From contig PYSS01000259.1 of assembly GCA_003049465.1 (NCBI GenBank), forward strand, positions 1-13,243: a DNA stretch of 13,243 nucleotides, written 5' to 3'. Both the position numbers and the translations under genes were made by a program. The DNA is from Magnaporthiopsis rhizophila (taxonomy: Eukaryota > Ascomycota > Sordariomycetes > Magnaporthales > Magnaporthaceae). How positions within the stretch are numbered: the first letter of the stretch is position 1; every line of letters starts with the position of its first letter. This document shows positions 1-7,631 of the stretch, piece by piece. The notes beneath the pieces were generated by a model, which saw only the letters and a program-made list of their open reading frames with translations, did not search any database and had not been told where the DNA came from.

Positions 1-996
1 CCCCAGTTGTTGGTCCCCCTCCCGGGTGCACCGCTAAACTTAGGAAGCTGAGAAAAGGAAGCTGACAGGGGTTGCCCGAGTAGCCGCAACTGTTGTTGGA
101 AAAAGAGCATCGGAACCCGCTCCAGAACGGGCTCTGGTATCCTTCGTCCCATCTCCCAGGCGCGCTCTTGCGCTTGGCGCGCTGTCGTTTATCGGACCAT
201 CGATGCCACCGCGATAACTTAAGTTGCGTGCGGGACGTGGCAAGCACGTTTCGCGGGCTGGGCGTGCACGGTTCGGGCTGTCGTCCGGTATGTCTGCCTG
301 CTGGAAGCGGCTAATCTTTTCACGGGTTAACATGCCGTCTAGGTAACGACAAAGTTTGACACATGCCAAGACATACCAGATGCACCCAATTCAGGCTCTC
401 TTCGCTATCGTAGCCCATCCTGATGATCGTGCTGGTCTTAATCTTTGGCGCTGCGGCTTTCGCAGAGGGTCTTCCTTCCTGTGATCATCATCCTCGCTGC
501 GAGTATTGATATCAGAGCCAGCGGAGATCCTTCCTCAGCTTCAGCAAGGCCGCGTGGGTGGGTAGGCAGTGGGTGGGCTGCTGGCCGGCGCAGGTTGATA
601 ATGGCGGATTCTTGCAGGCTCTCAACGGGCAGACACCTCCGAACTCCGCGTGTAACATTCACGCCTGGAAATCCCAGAGCGTTGGCATTGCTGGTGAGCA
701 AGGATACACAAGGGAGATAGGTGGACTGGTGGGAACAAAAGCGGCGGTCGAGCAGCTCTTTCGGACGAACTTTTCTCTTCGCTTGCCCACCTATAAGTTA
801 ACCGACGAACGCTCGCCATCGCCACCACCAACAAAAACACCTTCTTGGCCTACAGATCAGGCAAACTCGATTTACAACTCTTCGAACCATTTCGGATCAT
901 CCTAGTGTTTTATGATCCTGGACGGGTGCACCTGTCGTCCATTCTGAAAAAAATCGTCTCCGCCAAATCGGAACCCAGCCCCTTGATTCTCCCCCC
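1..996. other. no gene recognised (left flank)
   Basis: About 1 kb without a supportable coding region. Open stretches at 445-720 and 558-905 (plus) lack an ATG at their 5' end (they open at TTG and GTG) and show no recognisable domain. A minus-strand open frame at 40-369 is Arg/Ala/Pro/Ser-rich and reads like compositional noise. The part just left of 997 should hold the 3' UTR of the minus-strand cupredoxin gene. Confidence 0.5.
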
Positions 997-1573
997 TCAG
1001 GCTGATGGGGCACCCATCTCGCCGCCAAACACACCGTCCGGTGCCCGGGCAGACTTGCCCTTTGCCGCCGCCCGGACAGTGTCGATCGAGGTGTCCTCCG
1101 AGGGGTTGATGACCATCACCATACCCTCGGCGCAGTGCCCGGGCACGGAGCAGTACACCAACATGGGATCTTCCGAGTTGACAGTCACCTTGAAGACCTC
1201 GTTCTGTTTTGCAAAAAGATTGATGTCAGCAACTCTGTCCTGTCCGCCCCATCCACCACCTTGGAAGCTCCCTTGTGGAATCCCACTCTCCGCACGAGCT
1301 GATGGGGGTACTGACCGCGTTGGCCTTGCCTCTGAAGACGCCCGAGGAGAAAGCACCATGCTTCTTCGCCGCCGGCTGGCAAGGATGAGCGAAGTCGCCA
1401 GTCACGGCGTCGTGAACGCCTCCCACGAATTTGAACTCGAGCACGTCCCCCTTGGCCGCCCTGACCACGTCGGGGGTGTACGTGAACCTGCCCTTGCCCA
1501 CACTGACTCTGTGGACCGCAGCACGAGCCACGGCGACTGCGAGTGCAGCAAGAAATCCCGTGCGCATCTGCAT
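997..1573 (-). CDS. secreted cupredoxin (type 1 copper protein), two exons
   Basis: Exon 1 is 1573-1316 and exon 2 is 1203-997 on the minus strand. The 112-nt phase-0 intron (1315-1204) has a GTCAGT donor, a GCTGAC branch site and a CAAAACAG acceptor. The spliced product is 154 aa. Residues 1-19 form a signal peptide (MQMRTGFLAALAVAVARAA, cleavage near ARA|AV), so it should be secreted. The rest is one cupredoxin domain: beta-strand pattern FTYTPDVV and GDVLEFKFV, then His54 (GGVHDAV), and the C-terminal ligand loop Cys104, His109 and Met114 (VYCSVPGHCAEGM). This is the full His-Cys-His-Met set of a mononuclear blue copper site, in the order of fungal extracellular and plant phytocyanin-like proteins. 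Such proteins bind Cu and may transfer electrons; the physiological partner is unknown. The tail after the domain is short (about 35 aa), with no visible GPI signal. Start chosen at the first Met next to the signal peptide; Met3 is an alternative. The single-frame plus-strand ORF at 845-1687 is its antisense shadow. Confidence 0.88.
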
Positions 1574-1744
1574 GCTGACGGTGTTGCCACGTTTGGAGGG
1601 AAAAGTCGAGGTGGTGATGATATAGCGAACGAGATAATTTCCCGGAACGAGTGTACTAGGAGGCAACCTAGAGGGTTTAGGAGCTAAGATTGAGCTGGTT
1701 TGAGAGATTTGAGGAGGTGGCTCAACGTTGCGTGCCCTTCCGCA

Positions 1745-1753
1745 TTATATATA
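1745..1753 (-). promoter_or_regulatory. TATA box of the cupredoxin gene
   Basis: The minus strand reads TATATATAA, about 170 nt upstream of the cupredoxin start at 1573. That would give a 5' UTR of roughly 140 nt, normal for a filamentous fungus. No other TATA-like element lies closer. The assignment rests on position and motif only. Confidence 0.45.
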
Positions 1754-2119
1754 GAGGCTTCCATCCTCTGTCCGGAATCAGTATTTCTTGGCATTGTCGG
1801 GGTTATCGGTGGCGACGACGTAAACGCAAACTATCACCTCCGCGATTTTTGAGGTTGTCGCCTCCAGACACACCACAGAATAAAGTTAGCCGATGATTCA
1901 TCTGGGGAATGTTGACTTCCGGATGTCCAGACCCCTCATCCGTCCCGTTTCCCAAAAGTCAAGAACCATCAGGCGGACAACGGGTCTGTGCCCAAACGGC
2001 ATCTGCAGATAAATGAGCTGTATATCTGGTGGCATGCCGGAGGTTGCGCAAGACGGTTCAGACGCAGCGTACAGCGTTCGTGCAACAGATATAATTTTGT
2101 CGGTATTTGTAACCACGGG

Positions 2120-2148
2120 GGTGACAGGGTGACAGCCATCTATAAATA
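2120..2148 (+). promoter_or_regulatory. 8-bp tandem repeat next to a consensus TATA box
   Basis: GGTGACAG occurs twice head to tail (2120-2127, 2128-2135), followed 6 bp later by TATAAATA (2141-2148) on the plus strand. Tandem factor site plus TATA is a promoter-like arrangement, but no convincing ORF starts downstream: the nearest is a 29-codon frame at 2170-2259. Function is inferred. Confidence 0.35.
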
Positions 2149-2426
2149 GGTAGAAGCCCAAGGAGAAATATGCGTCGGAGCAGCTACAGTCCTCAAAGAA
2201 CCATGAACCAGGCATGGAAAGACAAGGGGATATGCACACAGACAAGATATACTGCCTAACGTCAGGAAATGGGGACATGTTGTTGGAAGCTTGTCTTTTG
2301 GAAAGGGTCCCCTGAAATTTTTAACCAGCGGGTGAGGCTTATTTAGCCACCGGGTGAAGAACAAAAGCATTAAAGAGAAGAAGGAAAAGCACACACGGGA
2401 CGGAAGAAGGAAGCCCAGAACTGAGG

Positions 2427-2434
2427 TATATAAG
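2427..2434 (+). promoter_or_regulatory. second TATA-like box in the same gap
   Basis: TATATAAG on the plus strand, 286 bp after the first TATA box. No ORF follows. A small 7-bp hairpin (2495-2501 with 2505-2511, loop of 3) and an AATAAA at 2517-2522 lie shortly downstream. It may be chance sequence. Confidence 0.25.
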
Positions 2435-2862
2435 AACGCGTCTTTAACACGCGAGAATTCTAGAACGTTACCGCCATCTTGGTCGCGATACCATCTGTCT
2501 TTACAAGACAGCACGCAATAAAGGTTGCTTTTCTTTAAACCCGGGAGATCATGTGCTCCCTTGAGAGTTGAGATAAATGTGATGTAGCCAGACCAATTCG
2601 ATGAGACTTGCTCGCCATCCCCAACCGTATATGCCCAAACGCTATGCTATGCAGCTACAATGTTCGAAACAAAAGAGAAAACGCCCGATAATGCTAAAAG
2701 ACCCAAGCTGAAAGAAACCGCTCCGAAAAAATGCGGACACGAAAGGATCAACCAATGAAAAGGGGCGTGTCGCCTCACAACTTCTTTCTCCAAATCGAGA
2801 CTGTGTGTTGCATTAGCAATCCAAGTAGCTCTCTCGCTCTGCACTAAGTACCGGTGAAGCTC

Positions 2863-3594
2863 TCAAACGCGACCACCCTTCTTCTTCGGTGCCGCCTTGC
2901 CTGCCGGTTTGCCTGCCGGCTTACCGGCAGGCTTACCGGCAGGCTTGGCCGCAGGTTTGGCCGGGGGCTTGGCACCACCGCAAGCCCGCTTCTGAAGGCC
3001 GTTGTCGGTAGGCTCGACGGTGCCGTACCGGACGACGTAGTCGACCTTGTCCTCGTCGCGCGCCAGCAGCTGCAGGGCACGGCCGTGTGCCGAGTCCAGG
3101 TCCAGCACGTGGGTCTCGGTGCCGTTCTCGAAGACGTACTGGCTGGGCGCCACCGTCTTCGCCGGCTGTTGCGTGGCCAGACCACGGCGACGGCGAGACC
3201 AACGCCCGCTGCCGCCGCCGCCGGGGTTGATGACGACGACGACCATGGCGCCCGCGACGTCCAGGGAGTCGGAGCTAGCGCACTTGTTGTGGGCGCTCTG
3301 GGCTGTGGGTAGGCCGCACGGCTCCTCGCTCATGAGCTGGTAGATCTTGAGCTCGTCGTCGCAGCCGCCGCTGCCGGCGCCCAGCTCCTTGAACTTGGCC
3401 GAGTGGTAGTAGTTGCCGTCGCTGCAGCACTGGTTGGCGTCGATGCTCTTGCAGCGGTAGCCGCCCGACTTGGTGATGGCGTTGTTGTACTTGCAGCCGG
3501 GCTTGGGGTACAGCGTCACGGTGTAGGCGGCCGTGGCGGCCTTCCCGAGGAGGGCGACGAGGGCGATGGCGGAGGCGGTCGTGGTGAAGTACAT
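2863..3594 (-). CDS. secreted cysteine-rich protein with Lys/Pro/Ala/Gly repeat tail
   Basis: Intronless, 243 aa. Residues 1-22 are a clear signal peptide (hydrophobic run ASAIALVALLGKAATA), so the start at 3594 is preferred over upstream in-frame codons. Residues 23-120 form a cysteine-rich domain with Cys34, 48, 56, 57, 78, 93 and 105 (note the CC pair). Then comes a low-complexity linker: VVVV (118-121), GGGG (125-128) and a polybasic run RRRR (134-137). Residues 138-204 hold one N-glycosylation sequon (NGT, 157-159) and a dibasic KR (202-203) before Cys205. Residues 206-243 are a basic tail built on KPAA and four PAGK units (218-233), ending PKKKGGRV, similar in composition to a histone H1 tail. 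I do not recognise the family. Size, signal peptide and cysteines resemble fungal effector-like or cell-wall proteins, but that is inference. The polybasic and KR sites could be cut by a Kex2-like protease. It shares a divergent upstream region with the 186-aa gene at 4337. Confidence 0.78.
   Translation of the reverse strand: MYFTTTASAIALVALLGKAATAAYTVTLYPKPGCKYNNAITKSGGYRCKSIDANQCCSDGNYYHSAKFKELGAGSGGCDDELKIYQLMSEEPCGLPTAQSAHNKCASSDSLDVAGAMVVVVINPGGGGSGRWSRRRRGLATQQPAKTVAPSQYVFENGTETHVLDLDSAHGRALQLLARDEDKVDYVVRYGTVEPTDNGLQKRACGGAKPPAKPAAKPAGKPAGKPAGKPAGKAAPKKKGGRV
2896..2943 (-). repeat. four 12-bp units encoding PAGK, containing a hairpin
   Basis: In coding orientation, units 1 and 2 (2943-2932, 2931-2920) are both CCTGCCGGTAAG. 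Units 3 and 4 (2919-2908, 2907-2896) are CCGGCAGGCAAA and CCGGCAGGCAAG. All four encode Pro-Ala-Gly-Lys. Because the two versions use different synonymous codons, the middle forms a perfect 9-bp hairpin (2911-2919 with 2924-2932, 4-base loop). Confidence 0.85.
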
Positions 3595-4336
3595 TTTGGA
3601 TGGTAAGGGATGGAGAGGGGTGGATGCGTTTGTTGTATTGTTTGCTTGGGGATGGATGGCCGGCAAGGCTGCGGGAAGATCGAGAAGCTGAGATAAGAGA
3701 GGTTGGGCTGGAAAGTAGGTGTGGTGCCTTGGTGTTTGGAGAGGAGGATGCTGTGGTGATGGTCTGATGCCTTCAACTATCTCGAGGGGAACGAGCGGTT
3801 GCCCTTGGTTAATATATGAACATCGTAACCTTGCCATCTTACTGTTCTGTCTCTATCACAAAACCTCGATCGTCATGTTACTATTCCTGAACAATCACGA
3901 CGGGGCTTGCTTAGTTGGCACTGAAGCCATCCAGCTGCGATTCGAGATACCGGCCAAGAGATACCGATGCTCGAAAGGAGGCTTTGCAAGTAAACCCACC
4001 TTCCTAATCCGGCGTACATCGGCGCCGGGAGGATCATGGCATTCGCCACACTCGGCACTCGGCGGGAATCCTACCGGGATTTCCCCTTGCTATTGACGGT
4101 AGGCCTCTCGCCTGCATACGTCGTCTCGACTTGGCTGCCCTACCGTGGGGGCCGAGGCGCAGCAGCATTGACTTAACGCCGAGAACCCCGCCACGCTTGT
4201 TGATTTTCTTGTGCCGATCACCACCTGGCCTTCCCCCTTCGCTATATATCCACACCTAGGTAGGATACGCCAAAATCCTTTACCATCAAACCATATTTCC
4301 AAACCGTCTGGGTAGTACGCCGACAGCGCAGTCAGC
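3595..4336. promoter_or_regulatory. 742-bp divergent intergenic region
   Basis: It separates the minus-strand cysteine-rich gene (start 3594) from the plus-strand gene at 4337. TATA-like elements occur on each side: TATATTAA on the minus strand at 3809-3816, about 215 nt from the 3594 start, and TATATA on the plus strand at 4243-4248, about 90 nt before the 4337 start. A partial in-frame extension of the cysteine-rich frame up to 3837 has no signal peptide and is not taken as coding. No other gene is seen. Confidence 0.5.
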
Positions 4337-4897
4337 ATGGCCACCACGACTGTCTCTAGCGATAGCACCGAGGCCACCAGCAAAGGTGCCGCCGTGGCCG
4401 ACTTGGCGAAGGTCGACAATGCCACAGCAGCGGCAGGAGCAAAACCAGTAACAAGCGCAGGCCCCAATTGGCCGCCTGGCTTCCAGCCCTTCTACTCGCT
4501 CAGGGACAAGGAGTCCGCCGACGGCACGCGATACAACCTGCTCAAGATCTTCTGCGACACGCCCGAAGGCCGCGCGTATGACGACCTCGCCACGGACGAG
4601 CAGCGCCTCGCCTACATGCGTGCGCACCACCAGGACAACACGTGGCACGTGCAGCCGGACGAGCGCATCTTGGAGGACTGGGACGAGGGAAAGTGCTACG
4701 TCGTCAAGATCCGGTCGCCCGAGGGTCAGGCCCTGGCAAAGCTGGACCCTCCGGGAGGAGGGGAGTGGGAGGACGAGAAGAGTGAGGATTACCGCGCCTG
4801 GGTCGATTTTTTCAAGAAGAACGCGTCGTATGTCGAGGAGCTGCAGCCCGAGGACAGGCCTGCAGCTTGCTCGGCCGAGGGCGTGGGAGAGATGTAA
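4337..4897 (+). CDS. hypothetical protein, 186 aa, no signal peptide
   Basis: Single-exon ORF from an ATG in good context (CAGCATGGCC) to TAA. Codons strongly favour C or G in the third position, as expected of a real gene, while the overlapping frame at 4578-4940 is Arg/Thr/Ser-rich noise. Residues 1-45 are Ala/Thr/Ser-rich low complexity and look disordered. Residues 45-175 look like one folded, acidic domain with many aromatic residues. Landmarks are NWPPGFQPFYSL (near 44-55), RYNLLKIFCDTPEGRAYDDL (near 65-84), HQDNTWHVQP (near 97-106), ILEDWDEGKCYVVKI (near 110-124) and WVDFFKKNASYVEEL (near 155-169). There are no membrane segments, and Cys is rare. I do not recognise the family and assign no function. 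A TATA box sits about 90 nt upstream. It is probably cytosolic or nuclear by default. Confidence 0.7.
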   Translation: MATTTVSSDSTEATSKGAAVADLAKVDNATAAAGAKPVTSAGPNWPPGFQPFYSLRDKESADGTRYNLLKIFCDTPEGRAYDDLATDEQRLAYMRAHHQDNTWHVQPDERILEDWDEGKCYVVKIRSPEGQALAKLDPPGGGEWEDEKSEDYRAWVDFFKKNASYVEELQPEDRPAACSAEGVGEM

Positions 4898-6073
4898 ACG
4901 AGCTGCCCCTTGCTCATTTACTCACTGGCTCTCGCGTTAATAGTCATCTGTTCCGACTGGAAGCAGAGGCAGATTGCCGTTGTCGAGCCGCCAGCCTGAA
5001 TCCTCGCATCCATTTGACGACGGTGATATTGATGGAAATTGAGACGTTGATTTCGTCCCCTTGCCAGGAGGCTCTAGCCTGGGTAACGCAATTTGGTTCA
5101 ACTTGTCGCTAGACGTTGTTGTGACAGGTACTGTCGTGATGGCTTGCATAGGTAGGTAGCTAGGCTCAAGGAGAAGACTGTTGACTGAGCGAGATAGGAG
5201 GCCAGATCAAAGGTGCGAGGAGCAAATGGAAATCTACAGGCCGACTGGGAGGCTTCCTCGCCCACACCGTCAGTCGGAAGTGGCACAGAGAAAGCCTAGA
5301 GACATAACCAGAGAATTAGCTGTACGCGTGTCGGGTAGCTATGCCGCGTGGAACTCTCGGCGCAGGTACCCATGTGTCTCGGAGATAGGTGCCCAGATGG
5401 GCGGCAGAGCGATGCGGCACGCATAGATACAGCCTATACGAACTGCGGCAAGCTAGCTGGTGTCTCCCGACTGTGCGTCGTTCGCATTCTTCAAGTAAGT
5501 ACCCCGAGGGGAACGATGGGGGAGCGCGGATTTGTGTAATCAGTGTATGGGACATCACCGTACCCAGAGTCCAAGCTTGCGTTTGCTTGTGCGATGTCGT
5601 CCTGCCCGGCTGACCTTTGGCGCCGTCCAAGGTGCCGGTGAGCCAGGAGAGAAGACAAGGGCGGTCAGGATCGGATCTCACGTGGCAACGGCGAACAGAA
5701 CGTACGTTGAGCCCTGACCGCGTTAGTGACGCGAGGTTTAATATCGGCGATGCGTGTCAGAATGAAACAAGACCGTTCGAGATTGACTATGGCGGCAGAA
5801 ACACAGGTGTTCCCGCATGGGTTGGGCAGCCAGGTAGCTGGTCCTGTTCGTTCCTGGTGTCGGGCGCAACGCCGTGCGAGGCTGCCACAGACTCAGATCT
5901 GACCGCGCGGTTGATCGGCTTTCGACCTGACGCCTGACACCGCCAGATCTGCCCGTGGTAGAGATGGAGTATCGCAAAGCCAGGGACGTTTGTGATTCCG
6001 GGGACCTGAATGGTCGCGGATTGATGGGCGATATACACCGCTCCGTACGTGGCTGTCTCAGTTGTGGGTGTTC

Positions 6074-6097
6074 CCGTCGGGCGGGACAGCCCGACGG
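6074..6097. repeat. perfect 9-bp GC-rich inverted repeat
   Basis: CCGTCGGGC (6074-6082) pairs with GCCCGACGG (6089-6097) across a 6-base loop. It is a stable hairpin in either transcript orientation and lies in non-coding sequence. Role unknown. Confidence 0.7.
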
Positions 6098-6172
6098 CCC
6101 GACTGGAGCCCCTGGAGCACCGACGTACCGGAAATCTGGATATCGGCACCGAGCGCGGCTGGATGGGCGTGT

Positions 6173-6202
6173 GGGATGAATTCGAGCGGGATGAATCCGA
6201 GC
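6173..6202. repeat. 15-bp direct tandem repeat
   Basis: GGGATGAATTCGAGC (6173-6187) is followed at once by GGGATGAATCCGAGC (6188-6202), one mismatch in 15. In the minus-strand frame at 6321-6058 it would read as a five-residue repeat (GFIPL/EFIPH), but that frame is not otherwise supported. Confidence 0.8.
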
Positions 6203-6477
6203 AAGCCCATTGGTGCTTTGCCAAAGTGTGTGAGTGTATGTACGGGCGCGGCGAAGCAGCGGGAGGATGACCACATGGCATCAAGGATGAGCGGCTCCCA
6301 GGAAGGGTTCATTGGAGCCATCTTGTATGTGAGCTACGGCTAAAAAAAAGTTGACCGTTGAGGACGTAGGCGTAGCGTCGACCGTGCCAGGAGTGTCGCG
6401 TCTTTAGCGCAAGCCACAGCTCCGGTGGCGCCTGTTTACTTATCAAACGCATAGTCACAATATGGGGCCACCAGCTC

Positions 6478-6481
<4 letters not shown>

Positions 6482-6512
<31 letters not shown>
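6482..6512. repeat. 31-base T homopolymer
   Basis: An uninterrupted run of 31 T on the plus strand (31 A on the minus strand), between ordinary mixed sequence on the left and a G-rich stretch on the right. It could be a microsatellite or the poly(A) tail of an old retroposed copy read on the minus strand. I could not find a clear target-site duplication or an element body beside it. The exact length may be affected by sequencing error. Confidence 0.85.
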
Positions 6513-6514
<2 letters not shown>

Positions 6515-7231
6515 GGGGTGGGGAGGAGGGGCATGGCCTGAGCACGGGTACTTCATCCTTGTGGTCCTGGATCTGGGAGATAGTCCCCGCGGTAACAAAG
6601 AAACAGTGCAGAAATCGGGCTCGCGGTTGATTGTGAGACTGCCCTCCGGCGATGACTGCCCAAACACAAGCTACCTCACCACACACTTTTGGCTGAGAAG
6701 CATCCAAACAAATCCTCAACCGAGGCGCTGCTCATTGTGCCTTCGTGTGGACCAAACACCCCATCCGCCCACCCCGGGATCCGGTATCCAGAGGCGGCAT
6801 AGCGTTATCAGTGGCAACGCCATGTGCCCTGAGACAGTGGCGGCCGTCCTGATTGGACCGTTCAAGCAGGCGCGATGCCACCGTTGATGAGAGCACCCAG
6901 CCGTCCCAGCCTACCTTCTCCCTGGACATCGACTGATAAAGCCCCTACCTACGCAGTACAGCCCATGCAGCTGCTATCTAAGGTACCTGGGGATAGGTAT
7001 CGCGGGCTATAATGCGCAAAAAAAGTCTCGGTCTTGTCGGCTGATGCGCCCAGCTCAGATGCTGAATTTTTTTTCTGGGACCCCCCGCCCGCCCAGTCAG
7101 CCCAGCCCCATCTTTCAAAGATGGAGACCACACATCGGAAGCCCCGGCATGGGTGGTATGTCGCGGGAGCAGGGACCGTGTAGGTCAAGTGTAAAAAAAA
7201 CTACTGCCGCATTGGGAAGTCCCGAAGACAC

Positions 7232-7297
7232 TTATCTTGGTATCCTTCCTTTCCACGCAATCTTTTGATCATTACCATGCCAAATCGGATCAGATAG
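7232..7297. promoter_or_regulatory. HGATAR (AreA-type GATA) sites upstream of azgA
   Basis: TTATCT at 7232-7237 (AGATAA on the minus strand) and AGATAG at 7292-7297 match the fungal GATA-factor site HGATAR, about 335-400 bp before the azgA start. A further TGATAA lies at 6934-6939. A. nidulans azgA is known to respond to nitrogen status through AreA and to purines through UaY; no full UaY site (TCGG-N6-CCGA) was seen. Such short sites are expected about twice by chance in this length, so the evidence is weak. A pyrimidine tract (7327-7342) also lies about 290 bp before the start. Confidence 0.3.
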
Positions 7298-7631
7298 CAG
7301 ATCCCTCTCAAAGTTGCCCCTGGGAATTTTTTTTCTTTTCCTAGTTGATACAAAAAGGGTCTGCCCACCCCTTTCCACATGGCGTCGAACAAGCCAACCC
7401 CTCCCCCAATCCTCGGGGCACATTGAGTGTGCTTCGATGCTCGTCGCAGATTATTACGCTATAGCTTGCAGTGTCTCCCTCGCCTGGTGAACATTGCGTG
7501 TTGCTGGCTGCGAGTTTGGTTTGGCAATCTTGCACCGCGCCGCCCAGATTCGCCTCACGATCCAGTCGCGTGCCCACACGAGCCCCCTCTGGGAAACGGC
7601 AAACCACCGAACGCCGCGCCCATCCGCCGCT

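Larger units (their letters stand above)
1574..2862. other. 1.3-kb interval without a recognised gene
   Basis: This holds the cupredoxin promoter at its left end and the 3' flank of the cysteine-rich gene at its right end. Two minus-strand open frames (1898-2278, 126 codons; 2140-2514, 124 codons) overlap in different frames, have no recognisable domain or signal peptide pattern, and are not supported by splice sites that I can see. Two plus-strand TATA boxes and an AATAAA at 2517 suggest a possible untranslated transcript (listed separately). Confidence 0.45.
4898..7631. other. 2.7-kb interval without a recognised gene
   Basis: Many open frames of 60-180 codons occur on both strands, especially the minus strand at 5738-6321, where three frames are open at once. 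Most lack an ATG start, and none shows a domain, signal peptide or consistent splice structure. An ATG-starting 87-codon minus frame (6321-6058) is the best of them but is not convincing. The interval holds a 15-bp tandem repeat, a GC-rich hairpin, a T31 tract and several 7-8 base A or T runs (6342, 7018, 7067, 7193, 7327). The right-hand part should contain the azgA promoter and 5' UTR. Confidence 0.45.

Noticed and set aside
881..900. GGTTCGAA on the minus strand, like a tRNA B box
   Set aside because: No matching A box, acceptor stem or cloverleaf could be built around it.
845..1687. 280-codon plus-strand open frame
   Set aside because: It is antisense to both exons and the intron of the cupredoxin gene, has no domain, and its residues (Ser, Arg, Pro, Thr) are typical of a shadow frame.
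1898..2514. Two minus-strand open frames of 126 and 124 codons
   Set aside because: They overlap in different frames, lack domains, and no splice sites link them convincingly. They could be chance in a less GC-rich stretch.
5738..6321. Three overlapping minus-strand open frames of 87-178 codons
   Set aside because: They compete with one another; only the 87-codon one was confirmed to begin with ATG, and none has a recognisable domain or splice pattern. A collagen-like GAPGAP stretch is too short to mean anything.
7131..7150. Possible UaY site (TCGG-N6-CCGA) upstream of azgA
   Set aside because: TCGG is present but the second half reads CGGC instead of CCGA, so the site is not met.
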